A stretch of DNA of 64,000 nt from Stenotrophomonas sp. SY1 (GTDB lineage: Bacteria > Pseudomonadota > Gammaproteobacteria > Xanthomonadales > Xanthomonadaceae), in NCBI RefSeq assembly GCF_021202945.1, contig NZ_JAJOYR010000002.1, positions 998,353 through 1,062,352 of the forward strand, read 5' to 3'. The position numbers and the translations under genes were made by a program. Below, in pieces: positions 34,228-42,120 of this stretch. The first letter of the stretch is position 1; each line of letters begins with the position of its first letter. Under the pieces are notes generated by a model. It saw only the letters and a list, made by a program, of their open reading frames with translations, was not told where the DNA came from and made no database searches.

Positions 34228-35031
34228 ATGAAGAGCCATCACTTCTCCCATCTGCACCACATCCCGCCCTCAGCCCAGCCGCTGGGCGGCCGCCACTTCC
34301 ATCGCGGCCACCACGGCAGCGCAGAGGCCGGTGCCGAAAACCTTCACCCGCCGCATCGCGGCCCGTACGGCCGTGCCCATGGCAGCCACAAAGGACATGA
34401 AGGCCCGCACCATCGCGGCCCGCGCATGCATGCCGGACACAGTGGACCAGGTGGCTTCGGCCCGCACGGTGGTCACGGGCACGGCGGCCATGGCGAACAT
34501 GGCCACGGCGGTCATCCGGGTCACCGCGGTGGTGGCGGCCGGGGGCGCGGCGGTGACGGCGGCTCGCGCCGCCCGCTGGAACGCGGCGACCTGCGCCTGC
34601 TGCTGCTGGCGCTGATCGAACAACAGCCGCGCCATGGCTACGAACTGATCCAGCTGATCGGCGAGCTGTTTGAGGGTGCCTACGTGCCCAGCCCCGGCGT
34701 GGTCTACCCGACCCTGTCGCTGCTGGAAGACATGGGCCTGATCGCCGCCGAGGAAGAAGGTGGCCGCAAGCGCTACGCCATCACCGACGCCGGCCGCGAG
34801 CAGGCCAACACCGACCGCGCCACCATCGAAGCTGCGCAGGAGCGCACCCGCGACAGCGCGCGGCGCGTACGCAAGGCGGCAATCCCGGCGCCGGTGCGCG
34901 AGGCCATGGAACAGCTCAAAGGCACGCTGGTCCGCCGCCAGCACAGCTGGACCGAGGAAGAAGCCGCGCGCGTGGCGCAACTCATCGCGCAGGCCGTTGC
35001 CGGGATCGATCCTGACAACACACCGGCCTGA
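34228..35031 (+). CDS. yqjI: PadR-family regulator with His/Gly-rich metal-binding N-terminus (YqjI-like)
   Basis: 267 residues. The first about 105 contain about 26 histidines among Gly (HHFSHLHHIPP, GGHGHGGHGEHGHGGHPGH), an extension like that of E. coli YqjI, a nickel-responsive PadR repressor. The winged-helix domain follows: LERGDLRLLLLALIEQQ, HGYELIQLIGELFEG, SPGVVYPTLSLLEDMGLI, GGRKRYAITDAGRE. A C-terminal helix completes the PadR fold. The next gene encodes a YqjH-like reductase, as expected for this regulator's target, though here the genes are in tandem and not divergent. Confidence 0.9.
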   Translation: MKSHHFSHLHHIPPSAQPLGGRHFHRGHHGSAEAGAENLHPPHRGPYGRAHGSHKGHEGPHHRGPRMHAGHSGPGGFGPHGGHGHGGHGEHGHGGHPGHRGGGGRGRGGDGGSRRPLERGDLRLLLLALIEQQPRHGYELIQLIGELFEGAYVPSPGVVYPTLSLLEDMGLIAAEEEGGRKRYAITDAGREQANTDRATIEAAQERTRDSARRVRKAAIPAPVREAMEQLKGTLVRRQHSWTEEEAARVAQLIAQAVAGIDPDNTPA

Positions 35032-35107
35032 GCCGGCCAGCCGCAAACACCATCGGGGCCGTTGGCTCCGGTGGTCACTCATACAACCGCACTGCCCAGG
35101 ATTGCCG

Positions 35108-35899
35108 ATGCCCTCGCACGAAACCCAATTGATCCGCCTCACGCTCCGCTTCCGCCAGTTGCAGGTACTGCGCAGCGAGCGGCTGACTCCGAACATGCAG
35201 CGCATCGTGGTTGGTGGCGATGCGCTGGAAGGCTTCGACAGCCGCTCGCCGGATGACCACGTCAAGCTGTTTTTCCCCAATGCCGAAGGCGCGTTCGTGC
35301 TGCCGGAACTGACCGAACACGGCCCGCGCTACCCGGAAGGCCTGGCGCCCTCGCCTGCCCGCGACTACACCCCGCGTCATTACGACGCTGCTGCCGGCGA
35401 ACTGGTGCTGGACTTCGTGCTGCACGGCGACGGCCCGGCCACCAGTTGGGCGGCCAATGCCAAAGAGGGTGATGCGTTGGTGGTGGCCGGCCCGCGTGGC
35501 TCGCATGTGGTGGCCGATGATTTCGACGTCTACGTGCTGATTGGCGATGAAACCGCATTGCCTGCCATTGCCCGCAGGCTTGAGGAACTGCCGGAAGGCG
35601 CGGTGGCCGAAGTATTCATCGAAATTCCCGAGGAAGGCGACCGTCAGCCGCTGGAAAGCGCGGCGCAGGTGACGGTGTCGTGGTTCGAGCGCAATGGCTT
35701 TGATGCGGCGAGCAGCACGTTATTGGAAGACGCGCTGGTGGACTTCGAACAACCCGATGGCGATGCGCACTACTGGATTGCCACCGAATCGCACCGCGCG
35801 CGCATGATGCGCAAGTTCGTTGAAGGCCATTTGCAGGTGCCGAAGGAGTGGATCCGCGCCACCGGTTACTGGAAGGCGGACCCGAACGAGGTGGAATAG
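35108..35899 (+). CDS. yqjH: Siderophore-interacting/ferric-chelate reductase (YqjH-like)
   Basis: 263 residues, FAD-dependent NADPH:ferric-siderophore reductase family. FAD-binding part: TPNMQRIVVGGDALEGF, the RDYTPRHYD motif and SPDDHVKLFFP. NADPH-binding part: VVAGPRGSHVV, YVLIGDETALPAIARRL and the C-terminal HYWIATESHRARMMRKFV, WIRATGYWK. It releases iron from chelates in the cytosol. It sits 76 bases after the YqjI-like regulator and ends with its own terminator. Confidence 0.93.
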   Translation: MPSHETQLIRLTLRFRQLQVLRSERLTPNMQRIVVGGDALEGFDSRSPDDHVKLFFPNAEGAFVLPELTEHGPRYPEGLAPSPARDYTPRHYDAAAGELVLDFVLHGDGPATSWAANAKEGDALVVAGPRGSHVVADDFDVYVLIGDETALPAIARRLEELPEGAVAEVFIEIPEEGDRQPLESAAQVTVSWFERNGFDAASSTLLEDALVDFEQPDGDAHYWIATESHRARMMRKFVEGHLQVPKEWIRATGYWKADPNEVE

Positions 35900-36016
35900 C
35901 GCATTCGTTGTGCGTTTCCGGAGGTGGTGACGGAACGCTGGTGACATCACCGGCCGATGTGTGATTGCCGGGGTTGCGCTGCATCGCAGCCTTCGGCGCT
36001 GCGGTAATGAAATTTG

Positions 36017-36047
36017 AACGGCCCGCGATTGTGCGGGCCGTTTTTTT
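36017..36047 (+). terminator. Terminator after yqjH
   Basis: 10-bp stem AACGGCCCGC / GCGGGCCGTT, loop GATTGT, then a run of seven T overlapping the stem end. About 117 bases past the yqjH stop. Confidence 0.9.
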
Positions 36048-36149
36048 ATGCGGCGTTGTGATCAGCGCGGGCGGTCGTCGTGCATTGGCGATGCAAGGCT
36101 TCATTCGTGGGCGTGCAATGCCGGTTGGCTGTGCGGCCTGACGAGCCAT

Positions 36150-36177
36150 CCGCTTCGCGGCCAAGACCGCTCCTACG
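36150..36177. repeat. Single GTAG-type (SMAG-like) half-element
   Basis: CGCTTCGCGGCCAAGACCGC then TCCTAC, matching the right half of the pairs at 39543 and 61333. It lies in the 467-base gap before the lipoprotein gene; the rest of that gap shows only the terminator at 36017. Confidence 0.7.
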
Positions 36178-36366
36178 AAGGGCCGTACTGACAACGTCGG
36201 CGTGGCCTTGGCTGCGAAGCCAGTACTGGCCCGGCCGCACAGGAAATGCAATTGCGCACCACATGTACAGCGGCCACATGATCCGTTTGGCGACTGACAC
36301 CACGCCGACAGGCCTGGCGTTATGCTCTGCCCCCGCCAACCCCGGCTGTCTGCGATGCAATCTTCC

Positions 36367-36678
36367 ATGAGCCACTTCAATGTCCGCACGCTGTGCCTTG
36401 TTGCCACTGCTTCCCTGGCCGCCCTCGGCCTGAGTGGCTGCCTGACCACCCCCGGCCCGACCACTCCGGGCGACGGCCGCTGCAACGATACGCAGCTGCA
36501 ATGGGCCATAGGCAAGGTCAACGACGAGCCCACCGTGCGCAAGCTCAAGCAGGAAAGCGGCGCGGGCCTGCTGAACCCGATCGGCCCCGCCACCATCGTC
36601 TCGCGCGACCACCGCGAAGACCGTCTGCGTGTGTTCGTGGATGCCAACAATGTGATCACTGCGGTGCGCTGCGAATAA
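36367..36678 (+). CDS. Lipoprotein of the I78 peptidase-inhibitor family
   Basis: 103 residues. Lipobox in LAALGLSGC, so the mature protein is lipid-anchored in the envelope. After a Pro/Thr linker comes one I78-like domain: CNDTQLQWAIGKVNDEPTVR, GLLNPIGPATIVSRDHRED, RLRVFVDANNVITAVRC. The family inhibits serine peptidases by a potato-inhibitor-like loop, with two cysteines bracketing the domain. ATG 36367 is chosen; an in-frame ATG 12 bases earlier is possible. Confidence 0.85.
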   Translation: MSHFNVRTLCLVATASLAALGLSGCLTTPGPTTPGDGRCNDTQLQWAIGKVNDEPTVRKLKQESGAGLLNPIGPATIVSRDHREDRLRVFVDANNVITAVRCE

Positions 36679-36714
36679 GGCATTGGCTTCTGTGGGGTGA
36701 GTTGGCTCACGGCT

Positions 36715-36950
36715 TGCCCTCACCCCAACCCCTCTCCCAAAGGGAGAGGGGCTTTAGCAAGGCCTGGCGTTTCCTTCTCCCTTGCGGAAACGCTTGAGCG
36801 CGGCATCGCCCTCCCTTCTCCCGTTGGGAGAAGGTGCCCGCAGGGCGGATGAGGGTCCGGGCGAAGCCTGCTGCATCTCTGCAAACCAGAGCTTTGCACC
36901 GGCCCTCACCCCTCTCCCGAAGAGAGGGGCTCTTGCAAAGCGAAGCGCTT
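36715..36950. repeat. Compound REP block
   Basis: Contains CCTCACCCCAACCCCTCTCC, CTCCCTTCTCCCGTTGGGAG, AGGCGGATGAGGGTCCGGGC and CCTCACCCCTCTCCCGAAGA modules, as in the block at 9835. It fills most of the gap between the I78 lipoprotein and the YceI gene; no gene is seen. Confidence 0.8.
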
Positions 36951-36963
36951 TGAACACAACACG

Positions 36964-37001
36964 ACAAAGGCCCGCCATTTCTGGCGGGCCTTTGTTTTTT
37001 T
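36964..37001 (+). terminator. Terminator between convergent I78 and yceI genes
   Basis: Perfect 14-bp stem ACAAAGGCCCGCCA / TGGCGGGCCTTTGT, followed by a T run on the plus strand. The loop is TTTC. It may also stop the opposing yceI transcript. Confidence 0.9.
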
Positions 37002-37033
37002 ACTGCCAATGCGCCGTTGCCGGCGCGGCTCGA

Positions 37034-37747
37034 TTACTCGGCCTTGGCTTCGCCTTCAGCCTTCGGCACCAGGGCTTCGGTGGTGATGCGCACCTTGACG
37101 TCGTCGCCGACGTTCGGAACGTAGGCGCCCATGCCGAAATCGCTGCGCTTCAGCGTGGTGGTGGCGTCGAAGCCGACGGCCGGCACCTTGGCCATCGGGT
37201 GCTCGCCGGCACCGTTGACGGTCACGTCCAGCACGACCGGCTTGGTCACGCCCTTGACGGTCAGATCGCCGGTCACGGTCAGCTTGTTGGTGCCGGCCGC
37301 TTCCACCTTGGTGCTCTTGAAGGTGGCGGTCGGGAATTTGGCGGCGTCGAAGAAATCGGCGCTGTTGAGGTGCTCGTCGAACTTGGCGGTGAAGCTGTTC
37401 AGGCCCGACAGCGGCAGGGTCACTTCCACGGTCGACTTGGTCACGTCGGCGGCGTCGTACACCAGGGTGCCATCGACATTGCCGAAGTGCGCGGTCGGGT
37501 TGGAGAAGCCCAGGTGGTTCCACTGCACCAGCACGTCGGTGTGGGTCGGGTCGAGCTTGTAGGTGCCGGCGGCAACCTGGATGGCAGCGGCTTCCGGAGC
37601 AGCCGGGGCAGCGGCAGCGGCGTCGGCCGGAGCAGCGGTTTCAGCCGGGGCAGCGGCCGGAGCGGCAGCCTGGTCGGCCGGCTTGGAGCAGGCGGTGATA
37701 GCGGCGGCCAGCGCCAGCGGGAGCAGCAGCTTGGACAGATTGGACAT
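37034..37747 (-). CDS. YceI-like lipocalin-fold lipoprotein
   Basis: 237 residues. Lipoprotein signal MSNLSKLLLPLALAAAITAC, then an Ala/Pro-rich linker of about 45 residues, then a YceI domain: GTYKLDPTHTDVLVQWNHLG, STVEVTLPLSGLNSF, LTVKGVTKPVVLDVTVNG, GFDATTTLKRSDFGMG. YceI proteins bind isoprenoid-type lipids in the periplasm. AAGGAG 6 bases before ATG 37747 fixes the start; the frame is open upstream. Confidence 0.93.
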   Translation of the reverse strand: MSNLSKLLLPLALAAAITACSKPADQAAAPAAAPAETAAPADAAAAAPAAPEAAAIQVAAGTYKLDPTHTDVLVQWNHLGFSNPTAHFGNVDGTLVYDAADVTKSTVEVTLPLSGLNSFTAKFDEHLNSADFFDAAKFPTATFKSTKVEAAGTNKLTVTGDLTVKGVTKPVVLDVTVNGAGEHPMAKVPAVGFDATTTLKRSDFGMGAYVPNVGDDVKVRITTEALVPKAEGEAKAE

Positions 37748-37837
37748 GGGACTCTCCTTGAGGATTGAGATAGGGAAGGCAGGCAGTTTCAACAAACCCG
37801 GCGTTGCCCGATGTGAGGGACGTCGCCGGCGGTGCAC

Positions 37838-38428
37838 TTACTCGATACGCGCGGCTTCGTCGAAAGACAGACGCGGCAGGCGCGGGAAAACACCGGCGGG
37901 ATCGCCATAGCCCAGATTGACGAGGAAATTGGACTTGACGGCGGTGCCGGCGAAGAACGCTTCATCCACCTTGGCCGCGTCGAAACCGGACATGGGGCCG
38001 GCATCCAGGCCCAGCGTGCGCGCGGCCAGGATCAGGTAGGCGCCCTGCAGGGTGCCGTTGCGGAAGGCTGCCTCGTGGCGGCCTTCGCGCGGGCCGTCGA
38101 ACCAGGACTTGGCATCGGCGTGCGGGAACAGGTACGGCAGCTTCTCGTGGAAATCCTGGTCGAAACCGATGATCACCGTGACCGGCGCGGCCAGGGTCTT
38201 GGCCAGGTTGCCCTCGGACAGGGCCGGTGCCAGCTTCTGCTTGGCTTCGGCCGATTTGACGAACACGAAGCGGGCCGGACTCGAGTTGGCCGAGGTCGGC
38301 GCCCATTTCAGCAGGTCATACAGGGCACGCAACTGGCTGTCCTCGACCGGACGGTCCTGGAACGCGTTCTGGGTGCGGGCGGTGCGGAACAGCTGGTCAA
38401 GCGCGGCATCGGTGAAGATGTCGGACAT
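37838..38428 (-). CDS. Nitroreductase-family protein, RutE/malonic semialdehyde reductase type
   Basis: 196 residues, FMN-dependent. Seen: [38 protein letters not shown], the [20 protein letters not shown] helix, [16 protein letters not shown] and [20 protein letters not shown]. These match the RutE branch, which reduces malonic semialdehyde from uracil breakdown, but no other rut gene is near, so a general reductase role is equally likely. It starts 132 bases from the divergent ELM1-like gene. Confidence 0.9.
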   Translation of the reverse strand: MSDIFTDAALDQLFRTARTQNAFQDRPVEDSQLRALYDLLKWAPTSANSSPARFVFVKSAEAKQKLAPALSEGNLAKTLAAPVTVIIGFDQDFHEKLPYLFPHADAKSWFDGPREGRHEAAFRNGTLQGAYLILAARTLGLDAGPMSGFDAAKVDEAFFAGTAVKSNFLVNLGYGDPAGVFPRLPRLSFDEAARIE

Positions 38429-38560
38429 GGAAACTCCGTGGTGAATTGGCTACGGTCGTGGCATTACGCGGGAAAGCCCCGGACAATGACAAAGCCGACG
38501 AGAGGGCGCAGTGTAGAGCCCATCGACTATTGCAACATCGGGCCTTACTGAAACGAATTA

Positions 38561-39532
38561 ATGCCATACGCGAAACGATCGATGCTCCCATGGACCATCA
38601 CCGACGGCCGCGCAGGCAATGTGCGCCAGGCCGTGGCCTTGGCTTCGGCGCTGCAACTGGGTGGCCAACAGCGCCTGCAACTGCATCCGCGCGCCCCCTG
38701 GCGCTGGCTCACGCCGCGTTTGTTGCCGGGCGCGGCGCAGGGCTTCGGCCCGGCCTTCGCACAACTGACCGAACGTATGCCAGGGCTTGCCATCGGTTGC
38801 GGACGCCAGGCTGCCGGGGCGCTGCGGGTGTTGCGCCAGCACGGCACCCGCACGGTGCAGATCCTCGACCCGCGCATCGACGCCCGCCATTGGGACCTGC
38901 TGGTGGTGCCCGACCACGACCACCTGCGCGGCGACAACGTCCTCACCCTGCTGGGCAGCCTGAATCCGGTCGACGACGACTGGCTGGCCTGGGGCCGTGC
39001 TGCCTTCTCCAGTTTTGAACAGTTGCCGGGGCCGCGCACCGCGCTGCTGATCGGCGGCCCCACCGACCATGCGCCATGGCAGGAACAGGACGTCCAGCCG
39101 CTGTTGCAGCAACTGGCCGCCCGCATCCGCGCCGACGGCGGCAGCGTGCTGGCCACCACCTCCCGGCGCACACCGCGTGCGGTCACCCAGGCCCTGCTGC
39201 GCGCCTTTGATGATGTGCCGGGGGTGATCTGGAGCGATGGCGGTGACGGTTCCAATCCCTACGCCGGCCTGCTCGGCTGGGCCGACCGCATCATCTGCAC
39301 GCCCGACTCGGTGAACCTGCTGTCCGAAGCCTGTGCAACGCGGGTGCCGGTCGGCGTGCTGTTGGGCCAGCGTGCGCAGGCGCGGATGGCGCACTTCCAG
39401 CAGTCGTTGCGCGAGCGTGGCCGGCTGCTGGACGGGCTGGCGGCGCTGGATGCCGATCCGCAACAGCGGATCGAGCCATTGCGCGAAACCACGCGCATCG
39501 CAGCCGAAGTGAAGTTGCGGCTGGGGGTGTGA
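38561..39532 (+). CDS. ELM1-like (DUF1022, mitochondrial-fission-ELM1 family) protein
   Basis: 323 residues. Family pattern: WTITDGRAGNVRQAVALA near the start, GCGRQAAGALRVLRQ, TVQILDPRIDARHWDLLVVP, LLIGGPTDHAPW, SVLATTSRRTPRAVTQALL, and YAGLLGWADRIICTPDSVNL, which looks like a glycosyltransferase-B nucleotide-sugar site. Members are often placed in envelope polysaccharide loci, so a glycosyltransferase role is plausible. ATG 38561 is taken; ATG 38582 is possible and neither has a good ribosome site. Confidence 0.85.
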   Translation: MPYAKRSMLPWTITDGRAGNVRQAVALASALQLGGQQRLQLHPRAPWRWLTPRLLPGAAQGFGPAFAQLTERMPGLAIGCGRQAAGALRVLRQHGTRTVQILDPRIDARHWDLLVVPDHDHLRGDNVLTLLGSLNPVDDDWLAWGRAAFSSFEQLPGPRTALLIGGPTDHAPWQEQDVQPLLQQLAARIRADGGSVLATTSRRTPRAVTQALLRAFDDVPGVIWSDGGDGSNPYAGLLGWADRIICTPDSVNLLSEACATRVPVGVLLGQRAQARMAHFQQSLRERGRLLDGLAALDADPQQRIEPLRETTRIAAEVKLRLGV

Positions 39533-39542
39533 ACAGCCGTTG

Positions 39543-39657
39543 CTGGAGCGGCCTTGTCCGCGAAGCCACTGCGGCAACCGCCATCACAACGCCCGCAATA
39601 GCGAAAGACGTTGGTATCGGATGCATTTCCGGCTTCGCGGCCAAGGCCGCTCCTGCA
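39543..39657. repeat. GTAG-type (SMAG-like) palindrome pair
   Basis: Left GGAGCGGCCTTGTCCGCGAAG, right CTTCGCGGCCAAGGCCGCTCC: inverted copies about 70 bases apart, between the ELM1-like and DUF2145 genes. Confidence 0.8.
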
Positions 39658-39718
39658 GCAGCCCAGACCACCGCCGTCTAACGAATCTTTTTCAATCCCC
39701 ATGCAAGGATGCGCGCCG

Positions 39719-40585
39719 ATGAAACACCACACCGCACTGATGCTTGCCGCTTCAATGGCATTGGCACTGCCCGCCTTCGCGCAGCCCACCTGCGCGCCGC
39801 GTTACCCGCCGCCGACCACCATTGCCGCCATGTTCGACATGGCTGCCGTCACCAGCGATACGCTCGACGCGCTGGCCGGTGTGGACGTGGCCATTGCCGC
39901 GCGCGGTGGCCAGGACCTTAGCAAGTACGGGCTGCGCCACAGTCACCTTGCCTTCCTGGTCCGCAATGACAACGGCAGCTGGGACGTGGTGCACCTGCTC
40001 AATCGCTGCAAGAGCGACACCTCCAATCTGTACCGCGAAGGCCTGGTCAACCTGGTGGGCGAAAGTTCGATCACCACCGACCTGCGCGTGGGCATTCCCA
40101 CGCCGGCCGTACGCGAAGCACTGAAGGCACTGCTCGGCGGTGCAGCGCCGCAGGCGCGTGTGCTGCACGAGCCGCGCTACAGCATGCTCGCCTACCCGGG
40201 CAGCACCGAATTCCAGAATTCCAACCAATGGATTCTGGAAGTCGCGGCGGCGGCGATGGCGCGCTCGGCCGATGGCACCACGCTGGCAGATCGCAAAGCC
40301 GTGCTGGATTGGCTCAAGCACAACGGCTACACGCCCACCCGCATGCACATCGGCATCGGCAAGCGCCTGGGTGCACGCTTCTTCGCCGACAACGTGGCCG
40401 TCACCGATCATCCGGCCAGCGAGCGCATTTCCGGCAACTACTCGGTGGTGACGGTGGAATCGGTGTTCGATTTCCTACATCGCAGTGGCGCGCTGGAGCG
40501 CGAGTTGTCGATTCCACATCAAGTCCCGGTACCGGCCATTGTCGGCGCCGTATCAACAGCACAACCCAAGGAGTCCACTCCATGA
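39719..40585 (+). CDS. DUF2145 family secreted protein
   Basis: 288 residues. Signal peptide MKHHTALMLAASMALALPAFA, then CAPRYPPPTTIAAMFDMAAVT, DVAIAARGGQDLSKYGLRHSH, VHLLNRCKSDTSNLYREGL, YSMLAYPGSTEFQNSNQWIL and NYSVVTVESVFDFLH. This matches the DUF2145 family, function unknown and periplasmic. AAGGA lies about 9 bases before ATG 39719. The next gene begins in its stop codon, so the two form an operon. Confidence 0.85.
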   Translation: MKHHTALMLAASMALALPAFAQPTCAPRYPPPTTIAAMFDMAAVTSDTLDALAGVDVAIAARGGQDLSKYGLRHSHLAFLVRNDNGSWDVVHLLNRCKSDTSNLYREGLVNLVGESSITTDLRVGIPTPAVREALKALLGGAAPQARVLHEPRYSMLAYPGSTEFQNSNQWILEVAAAAMARSADGTTLADRKAVLDWLKHNGYTPTRMHIGIGKRLGARFFADNVAVTDHPASERISGNYSVVTVESVFDFLHRSGALERELSIPHQVPVPAIVGAVSTAQPKESTP

Positions 40586-41112
40586 AGCATCTGATCAAGA
40601 ACGGCGTACTTGCCCTGGCCGTGGTTGCGGGCCTGGGCACCGCCATCGCTCCGGCGCATGCCGGAGATGGGATGGATCTCAATGCGTCCGAGGCGTCGGT
40701 GCTGATTACCGGTTTCAGCGCGGTGATGGTGGTGTCCGGCCCGGTGTTCCTGTCGGCAGCCGGCGTGGGCAAGGTGACGGACATGTCCAGGGAGTCGCAG
40801 GAAAAGCGTCAGGACAAGCGCCGCATCAGCGCCGGGCCGCTGCCGGACATGAAGGTGAAGGCGATCGACCAGACCGCCGATGGTGGCCGCAGCGTGGCGC
40901 TGGAAGATCCGGCCAATGCCGAGAACACCGCGCAGCTGCACTGGCCGCAGCGCGAAGACAATCCGGCGGCGAATTTCGTGGTGGGCCAGACGGTTGCGTT
41001 CACCGCCAGCCCCAAGGGCGCCGGCTGGATGTTGCGCGCCGAGGACGGTGCGGTGCTGACCTTCGTGCCGACGATTGAAGCAGCCGACGAGAGCCGTACG
41101 CAGACGCTTTGA
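40582..41112 (+). CDS. Secreted hypothetical protein coupled to the DUF2145 gene
   Basis: 176 residues. Signal peptide MKHLIKNGVLALAVVAGLG ... APAHA, a second hydrophobic stretch at about 40-65 (EASVLITGFSAVMVVSGPVF), then a charged RESQEKRQDKRR segment and a beta-rich end. It overlaps the DUF2145 stop by four bases (ATGA). No family is named; similar small genes accompany DUF2145 proteins. Confidence 0.7.
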   Translation: MKHLIKNGVLALAVVAGLGTAIAPAHAGDGMDLNASEASVLITGFSAVMVVSGPVFLSAAGVGKVTDMSRESQEKRQDKRRISAGPLPDMKVKAIDQTADGGRSVALEDPANAENTAQLHWPQREDNPAANFVVGQTVAFTASPKGAGWMLRAEDGAVLTFVPTIEAADESRTQTL

Positions 41113-41191
41113 TGGGGGCTGCGTGGGTTTGGATGTAGCCCGGCGTAATGATGTTGAAAATGCTGGGTCCTTCGTTTCATCGCGAAGATCA

Positions 41192-41338
41192 CCCCTCCCC
41201 AACCCTCCCCTCCGCCTGCGGCGCAAGGGAGGGAGCAGAAGCGGCCATGTCGCGATCTGGCGGAGCCCAAGGATCCGCCCCCCCCTACGGACTCCGCTCC
41301 CTCCCTTTGGCGGAGCCAAGGGGAGGGTTGGGGAGGGG
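41192..41338. repeat. REP-type element with perfect 20-bp inverted ends, second copy
   Basis: Arms 41192-41211 and 41319-41338 are perfect reverse complements and identical to those of the element at 1709. The interior differs in part. It fills much of the 399-base gap before the VUT transporter gene; no gene is seen there. Confidence 0.85.
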
Positions 41339-41511
41339 TTGCTTCTGAGCAAATCGGGTAATCCTCGGGGAATTCCAGAGATGCCCCGCCCGCCTTTACA
41401 TGGCGGCCAGCTGCCGGCAGGTACAATTGCCGCTCTGCCCTGCTGCCCGTTCGGGCGCAGCGGCCTTCCTCCCTTTATTGATGCGGCACCTCGCGGTGCT
41501 GCCCGTCGTCC

Positions 41512-42066
41512 ATGTCCTCGCATCCGTCCATCCGCTTCGCTCCACTGACCCCTACCTCGATGCTGCTGGCCGTGCTGGCGATGGGCGCCGTGGTACTGGC
41601 CTCCAATGTGCTGGTCCAGTACCCGATCAACGATTGGCTGACCTGGGGTGCCTTCAGCTACCCGGTCGCGTTCCTGGTCAGCAATCTGATCAACCGCCGC
41701 TTCGGCCCGCAGGCCGCGCGGCGCGTGGCATGGGCCGGCTTCGCGCTGGCGGTGGTGCTGTCGATCTGGATTGCCACCCCGCGCATCGCGGTGGCCTCGT
41801 GCTCGGCGTTCATCGTGGCGCAGCTGCTGGACATCACCGTCTTCGACCGGCTGCGCGCCGGCAACTGGTGGCGCGCGCCGATGGTGGCCACCACCTGCAG
41901 CGCCACCGTGGATACGGCCATCTTCTGGAGCATCGCCTTTGCCGGCGCCAACCTGCCGTGGATCAGCTGGGCGCTGGGCGACCTGGCAGTGAAGCTGGCC
42001 ATTGGCGTGTGCCTGCTGGCACCGTTCCGTGCGTTGCTGTGGAAGATGGCTCCGGCGCGGCAGTAA
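41512..42066 (+). CDS. VUT-family (YhhQ-like) transporter, probable queuosine-precursor transporter
   Basis: 184 residues with about five to six membrane helices. Pattern: ASNVLVQYPINDWLTWGAFS, YPVAFLVSNLINRRFGPQAAR, VASCSAFIVAQLLDITVFDRL, TTCSATVDTAIFWSIAF. YhhQ in E. coli takes up preQ0/preQ1 for tRNA queuosine; this branch is slightly shorter. The upstream 70 bases were checked for a preQ1 aptamer and none was recognised. Confidence 0.85.
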   Translation: MSSHPSIRFAPLTPTSMLLAVLAMGAVVLASNVLVQYPINDWLTWGAFSYPVAFLVSNLINRRFGPQAARRVAWAGFALAVVLSIWIATPRIAVASCSAFIVAQLLDITVFDRLRAGNWWRAPMVATTCSATVDTAIFWSIAFAGANLPWISWALGDLAVKLAIGVCLLAPFRALLWKMAPARQ

Positions 42067-42120
42067 TCCGCCGCGCGTGGAACGACACGCGCTCCACAAC
42101 AGGCTCGCGACTTTCCGCTG

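Noticed and set aside
41440..41511. preQ1 riboswitch before the VUT transporter
   Set aside because: GC-rich hairpins are present but none has the A-rich tail or loop of known preQ1 aptamers.
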